From positions 186,001 to 250,000 of the forward strand of contig NC_092363.1 of the NCBI RefSeq assembly GCF_030848805.1: DNA of 64,000 nucleotides, written 5' to 3'. The DNA comes from Temnothorax longispinosus. Taxonomy: Eukaryota > Arthropoda > Insecta > Hymenoptera > Formicidae. The notes beneath the pieces are model-generated. The model saw only the letters and a list, made by a program, of their open reading frames with translations. It did no database searches and was not told where the DNA came from. Below are positions 24,507 through 34,360 of the stretch, piece by piece; positions within the stretch are counted from its first letter, which is position 1, and each line of letters opens with the position of its first letter. The position numbers and the translations under genes were made by a program.

Positions 24507-27500
24507 ACATTTACTGAATTAACACATTTGCTGTAACACATATGTCTTATATCTTTATTATATGTTTAAATATATATTATTGTGTATCTTATTAACATTA
24601 TATGATATGATGAATAATTAACAGTAAAGACTTTTTAATCGATCCTACTGACTATAATTTTTTAATCGTATGACAATACGACCATTAGTTTTGGTTAATT
24701 AATCATTAAGACACTGAGAAAAAAAATTTGTCAATCTCAAGAAATATTTAGTCCGATACGTTCAACTAAACATTTTAGTTAGTTAACTAAACGAAAAAAA
24801 CTAATATTCTTCCAAATAATTATGACAAAATATATAGTCTCCTATTCGTATTATACTAAATATCTTGCGATTGACAAAGGCCTTACCTTGTTTAACGTCA
24901 GTTGGAGATTTCTGATGTCTATCAGCCATCTTCTAGGCAACGAAATTTCTGCAGCATTTTACACGAATTTTACTATCTGCCAGAGACGACCGACACGACG
25001 GTAGCGATAGGACTAACCAAGGAAACTTTGTCTGCAACTCTGATTTATAGATGAGCACGGAAAAGCTATTGTGTAACCCTAAAACCTGAAAGATCGTTGG
25101 AGTTCGATGTCCAACGGTCACCCCCCAATGGGATTCAGTATGCAGTCCAGATCTATTCCGCAATAACGAGCCATTTAACTCCATTGTCGTACGTTACAAT
25201 CGTACTAAAATTTCTCGAAGACTCAGTTTTGAAAAAAGGCTTCACCCTCATTTTTAACTCAGCGCGAGGTCTAATTTTTCACGACTTTACGTGGGAAAAG
25301 GATTATGTTACATTATAAGTCGTTTCCGTTGATGGCACCGCAGAACTGCTTTTGGACTGCTTTCTCATCATTATTAGTTTTACCTGCGTTCCAGGCAACA
25401 AAATGTTAATTTTAACATTAAATTAGAAGTGTAATAGCAAACACAGGCATATCTACGCATCGTTACTTTTAGTCGATCCGGCAGTAAATTCCGCTAGATA
25501 AAATGTCTGTCTCATAAATGTTTCATGAGATCACAAATAATTATGTTAATATTCATGTTTGAACTCGCCCAACTGTTCGTCGTTGATGGGATGGTCGATC
25601 TTAAAGACGAGCCAGTTATGCATGCATACGTCAACGCGCAAATAGTAATACGATCAAAAATATTTACAGAGAAAAGTAGGAAAATAACATCGGTACATCA
25701 GATACATAGAAGTTGGTTGAAGTAGTGACATTAATAATTTCGGAGAAGTGAGGAAAATTATTTTCGCCAATTTTATAATTAGTTCGTCTAATTAGTGATA
25801 CAACGAGAGCGTTTTGTTCATGGCGATTTAAAATTCTAAAGCATCACTGAAAGTTTTAAATATTCGTTTTTTTCTCGATGCCTGAAAACGGATGGCACCG
25901 CCGCACGACGTAAAGATCGAAGCGTGGCCGGAGTGCATACGAGTTATGGTCTGCATCGTAACATCTGCCACGAGGCTAACAGTCTGACAGTCCGACCGCA
26001 TTTGCGCAACTGTCGCGTCGGCGCTTAGGTCACGAGACAGGAAAACCATTTAGATTCCCGATGATAATTACCGATGATCGATGCTGATAATAATATATAT
26101 CTTTACGACTCGGACATTGCAGCTCCGTGACATATGACGCTTTCTTCGCCGATTACGTGATACAATAGAAACGACGTAATAGAGCGCATCGGGATTTTTC
26201 GAATACTTTTTATGCAAATAATCTCGGCAATCTCTCTCCGTTGGATTTATTTTGTTTATTCCTCGCGACCCACATGCCTATATATCACTCTTCAATTTCG
26301 ACGAGAAAGAAAGCGTGGGGTGGTTATAAGATCTCGCGACAAGAGAAGGGCTGAAAATGTACGACGGGTGTCTAATGGTGTCATTTGAGATCATAATGGA
26401 CAGTGTCCGAGAATAAAGGCTTATTTTTACCGCTAAGAGACGCGTAGCGACGAACTCGCGTTATAACGCGCAATAAGAAATAAAGGCGCTTCTATTATCG
26501 TACAGCTGTGAACATCGGCCACGGCTATTTTTTTCTCTCTCTTCCTCTTTCGCGCCGGAGAAAAATCGGCGCTTCGGCGCTGCGGGCCGAACGTCGACGG
26601 CGCGAAACGCGGTCTGCAACCCCGACAAGTGGTCTCCATTTCCATACGTTCACCGCGGCGCACCGCGGTCGAATGTTTTCCCTTCAAGTATGGTTTCCAT
26701 CACGGCGAAACGTGCGAGGATAAAGATATGTCCTGACTTCCTGCGCGCCCCGAGGCTTCTAACCAACCCGCTTCCTTCGCGTATGGCCCGAGTCCTTTGG
26801 CACTGCCCCGTGTTTCCCTCGGACACTTTCCTTCCTTTCCTCCTTTTCCTCTCTATTTTTTTGTCTTTCTCAAACTGTCGTCAAAGAAATTAGACCTGCG
26901 TCGAATTTCGACCATACGAACATCCGGTGGCTACGAAGAGTTACGCCTCTTCGACCAGCTTGCCAAGCCTCGTAGTTACGACATCCCGTTCGATATCGAT
27001 GAGTATAAAAGATGAATATTGTATAAAAATCGCCGACAAAAAAACCGCTTGGCCAATTTAGTTTAAGTTCAAGTACTAATTTAATCAGTCTATTTTCTTT
27101 TAATAAAGTAGGTCACGTATGTGTTTATCATCACGCTCGTGAAGCTAAGTAACTTATCACCTTACGGATATCAATTTTCAGATAGTCTTTTCACAGGAGT
27201 CGCGTACCTGTCCTATGGAAACGCACAATCGAGCTCCTTCGCCGGAAGACTCGTCTTACGATTTTTCGCGCTAAGGCGATGATATTTCACCAGGGCGGTT
27301 GAATGGCCGGTGGCTCCCGTCGTAAATGTAAAGATCAAGTGAGCGAGATTGTCTCCTTTTGCCTTCGCCTCGCAAATTCTCACTCTAATCTGTGAGTAAT
27401 TGTCCCGGCACAAAGGCGAAAACGGTGCCGAGGCTCGGCGACCTGCCCGCCCTCCCGACAACGTGCCTTTTCCTTTCAATGCATTTTTTTTACTTTGGCG

Positions 27501-27772
27501 ATGAGCTCTGACACCCACGCCAACGATTAATCTTCAATTATAGCGCCGCTGACAGCCACACTCGTAACACTTTTATGACTAGCCAGGAACGCACGGGAAT
27601 CCAGAACTACTACGTGCGGTAACATATGAGATTTTTCCGGATGAGAGCAGAATTGGTGGCGTTGCACACCTTTAGTACGATGCCATTTTTAAAATTCCTT
27701 CGCGTAGAATAGTCGACTTTTGGTAGAAATATTTAGTTGATACAAGTTTATATTACAATTATAGGTAATTGG
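24507..27772. other. No gene seen; unique sequence with a GC-rich patch at 26.4-26.9 kb
   Basis: No supported gene. A stretch at about 24,710-24,800 (CTGAGAAAAAAAATTTG followed by AACTAAACATTTTAGTTAG) looks like one end of a decayed mobile element, but no partner end was found. The GC-rich patch at about 26,430-26,900 gives chance frames only. Confidence 0.5.
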
Positions 27773-28384
27773 TAAATATTTACTTTTAAAGGAACACCTC
27801 AGAACAACTTTGACTTTGACATATATTGTCAAACTCATGCTGCTAAACAGTTTTCGCTATAAAAAAGTCGGCGGCAATTGTTTAAACTTTAAACAAAAAT
27901 TATAAATTAAATAATGATACACACAACCATAGCTGCTTAGAACATAAGATTGCGTACGTTTCCGCAAAAGTTTTCACATTCTTTTTTACTAGTCGGACGA
28001 TGAGAAAGATTTTTTTGTAATTTAGTAACTGCTTAGGCGGGGAAAAGCCCAAGGGAAAGAGCCTCTCCCTCGCCTCTTTCCTTGCACCCTCCCCCGAAAA
28101 AAACTGACCTAACTCAAACTTAATCTCAATTTTAATTTAGAAATAGGTATGGGTAGATTAGTTTTTGGAGGTTCAAGAGAAGGGATGGAGTCTCTCTCCC
28201 ATTCACGCGTTTTTTCCAATGTTACTCTCAGTCATAATCCCAAAATATACATACAAAGATTAGAGAAATTTAGATTAAACAATTGCTTTTTTATAGCGGA
28301 AGTTGTTTAACAGCATGAGTTTGATAATATAGGTATGTCAAAGTCAAAATCATTCTGAGATGTTCCTTTTAAGGTAAATATATT
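27773..28384. mobile_element. TIR element with about 105-bp arms
   Basis: The arm at 27773-27880 and the inverse arm at 28280-28384 align along their whole length, with shared words TTTGACTTTGACATA, TCAAACTCATGCTG and CGCTATAAAAAAG. The interior (about 400 bp) is a mixed sequence with C-rich and G-rich stretches and no long frame. No clear target duplication was seen. The arms are diverged by several small indels, so the copy is old. Confidence 0.75.
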
Positions 28385-28387
28385 TAT

Positions 28388-29094
28388 CTTTATACTTAAT
28401 TAGTTAATTAATTTTAATAAAATTTTACATTATAATTTTAATTAATTTAATTAATACATTTATAATTTACAGATAATTTTGTATTGTTATAAATGTATTA
28501 ATTAAATTAAGGGGTTAGGCCACCTTGGATGGGTCAAAATCACTGTCATTTTTGGAATTTTTTTTTTTTGAAGATATAACAAAATAAATACAAAATTGAA
28601 AATAAGACATTTATTAAGTAACTCTTTAAAGAAAAAAAATATTTGTTTTTAAATTTTTTAAATAAAATGGCGGCGCTAAAGCCGAGACACTGAAAGCCTT
28701 TTTTTGACTAACGGTGGGCAGTCTTACGGCTGTAGCATTGGACCTAAAACAAAAAATCAAAAATTTTTATTATCTAAATACCAGAAACTGAAGAAGTACA
28801 TTTGGATATTTTGAAATATTCATTTTTGTGGAAATGGTAAATATTATACTTAAAGAAAAAAATTTTATTTTGTTGCCTAAAAGTTTCGTCAAAAGTATTA
28901 ATTGCAAAAAAAAAAATTTTAATATATTGCAAAATCTATATGTATGTACTTCTTCAGTTTCTAGTATTTAGATAATAAAAATTTTATTATGTATTCAAAA
29001 AAATTCCCGAAATTTTGACCCGTTCAAGATGGCCTAACCCCTTAATTAAAATTATAATTGAAAATTCTATTAAACCTTCTAATTAAGTATAAAG
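28388..29094. repeat. AT-rich inverted repeat enclosing a TTAA element
   Basis: CTTTATACTTAATTAG at 28388-28403 is exactly inverted at 29079-29094, and AT-rich inverted similarity continues inwards (TATAATTTTAATTAA on both sides). At 28446-28506 lies a second perfect hairpin with 20-bp arms starting TTTAATTAATACATTTATAA. The structure appears to have received the element at 28511-29041. Confidence 0.65.
28511..29041. mobile_element. TTAA-flanked TIR element, GGGGTTAGGCC ends
   Basis: TTAA at 28507-28510 and 29042-29045 brackets 30-bp inverted ends that start GGGGTTAGGCCA and differ at three positions. A further inverted pair inside (TAGAAACTGAAGAAGTACAT near 28,785 and its inverse near 28,950) makes the element partly self-complementary. 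At 531 bp it has no transposase frame. The TTAA target suggests a piggyBac-type transposase. Confidence 0.8.
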
Positions 29095-29096
29095 GT

Positions 29097-30205
29097 CATG
29101 GCCCCACCAGAGGTCATGGCCCTTTCACCTTAGCGAGGCTACACATTCCTCAAGACTGCTTTTTTGACATGACGCGATAAAAGATGGCGACCCTGTTAAG
29201 GGAAGGGTATTATTTCGGGCCTGGCTTTAACAAAAAGTCCTTCGGGGCTCCAGAGACGATCGGGTCACGGATGATCGAAGGATCGCGGAGCAGGTATTGG
29301 TTTTTCGAGAAGGTGTCATTTGTATCGAGCGAAAATATGTGGCAACCGACGCGAGGATATTGATGTGCATCAGGAGGGGTTGTCATTGTTGCGCGCCACC
29401 CCCTCGAGGCACGCTCATCCGGCGCGGCCCGGAGCCCTCCCCGTTCCTTCTCGCGGGAACGAAAGAACTGCACTTGATATATTGGAACTTTTGTACCCTC
29501 TCTGAACGTAGCTCCACGCAACAGCAGCCGGCGTATCCTTTTATATACACTCCGAAGGATCGCGATCGCCCGGATAACTCACCTGCCCACCCCCGATCCT
29601 CAAGGAAGTCGCTTCGCCAAAAAGCTCAACAGCGAATTAAGTTTACATCGTAAAAAGCGTTGATTGCGCTCCTCCGCGTGTGTCGTTTCTTCTTTTTTTT
29701 TTCTAAAAATGAAATGGCGGCAATTTTAAAGACGTGAGGTACTATTAACTGAAATTCAGTAGCGCGATCTATATAGAATACGGAATAGGATTCAAGAGAG
29801 AATAGTCATTGGACCAGACCACCGCGGTAGTTCCCGCTTTGGCAAATGAAGCCTACATCTACTTTTCCTCTTCAGATTAATTCCGTCTCTTCGCTTTATG
29901 TTCGGCTGCCGGCAAAGAGATAGAGACAATAGCGAAAAAGATCGCCACGTGACTAGTCGGAATGCCGGCGCGTGAAAAATAAAGAAGGAAAGGTAGGCGA
30001 ACTAGGGCACGATGAGAGAACTGTAAATCATTTCCAAGATCATTACGGCTTGTTCTGGCTCACTCCTCCCGTACGTTATGGTGGCGGCGTTCGATGAAAC
30101 GAAGGCAACGGCGGTTTTTGCGACGAGTGCTTTAACGCCGGCATAAAACGCATCGTTAACTCTCGAGGGAAAGGGACCGAAGGGAAAGATCGAAGGAAGA
30201 AAGAA

Positions 30206-30262
<57 letters not shown>

Positions 30263-31999
30263 GAGAGAGCGCCACCGCCCTTTCCACACCACACACAGTC
30301 TTTACGCGGCGTGGCGCTCACCCACACCCACACTTGCTGGACGCTGGCCTAATAACTCTCGGCAAAAATGATGGATGTTACTTCGGTGGCCGCGGCGTCT
30401 CGGGGCGTTATTATGAGGCGGTTTCGCGAGTCGGCGGAAAATCGTGGAGTCATTCGCAAAGCTTAACGGGAGCCGACCTTAACGGAGCCTCACGGTCGAC
30501 ATATGGCGCCCCGCGGCACCCCGCGATGCCGAATATAATTGATCCTCGCTCCTCCCTCGTGGGCATTTCTGCTCAAAAATTATCGCCGCGAAGGGTCTCG
30601 TAGGTGTGGAATCGGAAAAGATAATTAATTTCATATAGGCGGTAGCCAGACCGACCAATTTCGTCAACAAAGGCAGTTACAGAGAAGTAAATGAAGTCAT
30701 CGACCTTCGTTTATTTATTTAATTATTTTAATTTATATTTATCTGATTATTTATGTATATAATCTTCGATTAGTTTCCCAACCGCGATGAATCCATGATG
30801 GTTCTTCAAAATTCACCGATTCGTCATCGAAGAACGAATGTTACCTTCCTCGAGTGTGACGATATCTCTCGAAGCTACGAGAGGGGGGAGGGGAGGGGGG
30901 AATCGTGACGCATAAAGATTTTGAAAGATTCGACAATACGCGATGCAGCTGGCTCCGGGAGCCGTGTGGGTGCGTGCAGATTCGAGTGAGCGACGTGCGT
31001 GACGGGACGGAATAAATAAAAGTACGCGCCTCGAGTCGAGGCTCTTCGCGACGCGGCGCGAGAGATGCGCATTGTGGCGCGTGCATGGCGAAATTCACGT
31101 GTGCTCGATTCATCGTGTTTTCTTTTTCCTCGAGGAGTTTGCTGAGACTTTTCTCTTCAATTCGGATCGGTCGATTCGTTGATCCGCGATGAAGGATTGC
31201 TTGACTTCGCCATTGGGAGAGAAGACTAGGACATTAATATCGTAACATGAGCTTCAAAATCTGCGGTATAGAACTAAAGACAGGAATTAAAATATATCGT
31301 AACTAATAATTGACTTTAGATTCTCGCACATTTATTTTGTTTGTTTATTTTATAGCGCATATCTCTTTTTGGAAAAATCAAGTTTTGAAGTTGAATTGTC
31401 CATCGAATGCCACTAATATCACAGCTGTCTCGCTTCATCATCGTCTCAATCATTGTTCCGAGTTTAATCGATAATTATATCAGTCCACTGAACCTATTCG
31501 CAGATCTTGCGGAGACCGATGCGTGTTCTTCTGATGTAATGGTGATTATTCACAAGAGAAACTTCGAAAATGACTGGAACACACATCAATAAGCGATGTG
31601 ATCCAATCTCGGAAGAAGAAAAAAAGAAAAGCTTGAGTAATATCGCTCGAAAGGGTCGAAAATAGGCAATTATATTTCATTCGTCAATAAGGTCGAAAAC
31701 GTTTTAGATATATTTCAAGTTAAAACGTCTATCGTCAGTGGGTTGTCTGTCAATCACTCGTACAGTACGGTTGTTGGCAGGTAACCAACCTAATGGAAAC
31801 CAATCAACGGATTAGCGTGAAAGTTAGAAATAGCGTTCGGCGCCATTCCGCTGGTTCTTCAGGATCGGCGATCAGGTCGAGATCTTGCCATGAATCGCTC
31901 CGTCAACTTTCATTCGATGTATAATATGAACATTGTTTTCGATTTACATAGATAAAGGCATGGAAAAGGTTAGAAACCTCTCACACAAAATGGCGTAGT

Positions 32000-32002
<3 letters not shown>
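29097..32002. other. No gene seen; GC-rich islands and a GA microsatellite
   Basis: No supported gene. A duplicated word, GGTCATGGCCC, lies at 29095-29120. GC-rich patches at 29,200-29,640, 30,050-30,600 and 30,860-31,110 give overlapping frames below 120 codons on both strands. A GA microsatellite is at 30207-30268. The word ACAGTACGGTTGTTGGC at 31762-31778 resembles the end of the MITE family at 15984 and 43803. Confidence 0.55.
30207..30268. repeat. (GA)n microsatellite
   Basis: GA dinucleotides, pure from about 30214 to 30259 with AAAG interruptions at the edges. Confidence 0.93.

Positions 32003-32049
<47 letters not shown>
32003..32049. repeat. (TA)n microsatellite
   Basis: Continuous TA dinucleotides abutting the left arm of the perfect inverted repeat. 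Confidence 0.95.
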
Positions 32050-32051
<2 letters not shown>

Positions 32052-32165
32052 CTCATAAAATGCACAGTTGTATATGTATAAGATCGCCTGGACTAATGAG
32101 CATCTAACAAAGTATAGTCAAAACTTTAGCTATAAATGCTCATTGGTTTTGAGGCCCTCTTATGC

Positions 32166-32216
<51 letters not shown>

Positions 32217-32367
32217 ATATGTATATATATATGTATATATATATATACATAGCATAAGAGGGCCTCAAAACCAATGAGCATTTATAGCTAAAGTTTTGAC
32301 TATACTTTGTTAGATGCTCATTAGTCCAGGCGATCTTATACATATACAACTGTGCATTTTATGAGGG
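32050..32367. repeat. Perfect inverted repeat, 121-bp arms, TA/TG-rich loop
   Basis: The left arm 32050-32170 and right arm 32247-32367 are exact reverse complements over 121 bp, starting CCCTCATAAAATGCACAG. The 76-nt loop is almost entirely TA/TG dinucleotides. Identical peptides would be read inward from each strand, confirming the symmetry, but these are not genes. There are no obvious target duplications outside the arms: TA microsatellite on the left, TTCTTAGACC on the right. It could be a young foldback element, a local palindromic duplication, or a source of long hairpin RNA. Confidence 0.93.
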
Positions 32368-34260
32368 TTCTTAGACCCAATCATGTTGAAACTCAAAACA
32401 TATTCAGAGAAACTTTGCTCTTTTGTCTACCGCGGCGACGAGGAACACAAATACGGACTAATTGCGTATCACGATAAATTTTGAACTTACTATTTTGTAT
32501 TGATATCCCTGAAATTTTTGGTTTTATCTGCAAACTCGCGGACGGAGCGTGCTAATTACGTTTTTGTAGTAAAAAATTGCTATTGACGATATTTCTTAAA
32601 CCGCGTTTAAAAACCGAGCTTCGTAAGAATATCTTTGATGATATAATAGTGTTTTTCATTTGTCATTAATATACGTACTAACATTTTACTTAATTAATCA
32701 GGCTTATATAAAGTTAAAAAGTTTAAATCTAAAATATTAAAAATAATTTTGTAGTTCCATATTATAATGTGAAAAGAATTAACTCTCTTTTCAGAATTCT
32801 AAAGAACACAATTGAATTATTATCGTCATACATTTGATAAAATTTGTGGATTAAATAAATAATATATCGTGAAAAATGATATGTATAATTCTTATTTCAT
32901 ATCATTATCCTCTACTTAGAATAAAAAAATTTTTTTATTTATAGATTATATATTGTATTAATTCTGTATTCCTCGAGGAATACTTATGTAGCATCGAATT
33001 GTGTAAAATACATTTTTTCAATTCCTCTCCTTCGTGAAACCTTTTTCTGGATTGCCACATCTTTCAAAAACCATTTATCGGAAAGGAGAGCAACTCAAGC
33101 GAAAATAATATACCTATTCTATCCGTTTCGCGGAAGCCATCCCCTTACGAGATTCCTACGCGCTTTTTCAACTCGAGGCATGCCATTCTTTTATCGTTTT
33201 TCACTTTATCGTGCTCGAGGACTAATCTTATTTAAATACGCGTTAAATTTTCTAGAGTCTTAGATATATTTGGCTTATTGACATTACCGGAAGAATACCA
33301 TGCAAAACGATTCTAATTGTAAGTAACGAAGTTCCTTACCTTTTTCCGCGCGGCGCGAAAGTCACGGTGCTCGATCCTGCATGAAATCACGAGCGACTCG
33401 AGGAAACGAGAAACGAATTTAATCCGACTCGTCCGGAGGAGTGGGGCCGAGACTCTCGAGAGCAGATGCGTATCCCGGAAAGATCCGAGATTCCAGATAT
33501 CCCGCCAATTTCTCCTGCGGGTTGTCAATATCTGTAAGGACCACGACAATGGCTGAGGGGTAGAAGCGGCCTCTAAGATACTTGTTCAAGCCGAACAATA
33601 ACATATTGCAGAATCTCCAGGGCGCACCTACGTGCGTGTGCGCGCCCGTGTGCGTGTATAAACACGCACCCTCGGACGCGCGCGAGGGTGGCGAGCGGCT
33701 ACGGCTTCTCCTCGCCCGTCCGTGTGCGGTGCGGGTCTTCGTGCCCGCGTGTATATCTCTTTCCGCTCGAGCACCGCCGCCGAGTAACCGTCGCGCATGA
33801 CGAAGGAACGAGGATAAAACACCCTCTCGAGTTTCGCTACGTACGAGTGGATTACGGCGTCCGCGGTGTTACCGAGCGGCCTTCCATTCCTTTTTAGCAG
33901 TCCGCGTACATCCGACAGACTCGGCCGCCGTGACTGGTTTTTTTTATAAGAGAATGATTATGAAACACATGCCGACTTTCAAAGCACTTATCGGATCAAC
34001 GATGAACGTTCTCTTTTTTTTATGTCGATATATAAAATAATTATATTCTTGGAAAAATTATTGTAGCAAAGGTTGAAGCAACGCTGAGAATATAGCGTTT
34101 AATTATTAGCATAGGTAATCTTTTTTTTGTTATTGGTTTTAAGCAATGCAACCATGGTGGATCCACCATGAATGCAACCTTCACAACAAGGATAATTCTC
34201 ACAATATTTAAAATCGACTGCATTTTCTTTTCGGCAAGGACGAATGTTTTTAAACGATTA
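32368..34260. other. No gene seen; AT-rich then GC-rich island at 33.3-33.9 kb
   Basis: No supported gene. 32,580-33,020 is AT-rich. 33,340-33,900 is GC-rich with GT/GC alternation (CGTGCGTGTGCGCGCCCGTG and similar) and chance frames below 80 codons. An exact 18-bp palindrome, CATGGTGGATCCACCATG, lies at 34153-34170. Confidence 0.55.
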
Positions 34261-34360
34261 TAATGGCATTCATATTCGACAGTTTTAATTGATTTATTCT
34301 TTTCAGAAAATAATGGCATTTACATCTGACATTTTTAATTGATTTATTTTTTTCAGAACA
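34261..34360 (+). repeat. Two 50-bp tandem units ending in TTTTTTCAGAA
   Basis: Units 34261-34310 and 34311-34360 share TAATGGCATT, TTTTAATTGATTTATT and a pyrimidine tract followed by CAG. They differ at about eight positions. Each ends like a splice acceptor, but no open frame of interest follows, so I record it as a tandem duplication. Confidence 0.75.

Noticed and set aside
24710..24800. MITE with CTGAGAAAAAAAATTTG end
   Set aside because: Only one end could be found and there is no inverted partner within a reasonable distance.
32068..32349. Two identical 69-codon proteins on opposite strands
   Set aside because: They are mirror images created by the perfect inverted repeat and run into Tyr-Ile repeats encoded by TA dinucleotides.
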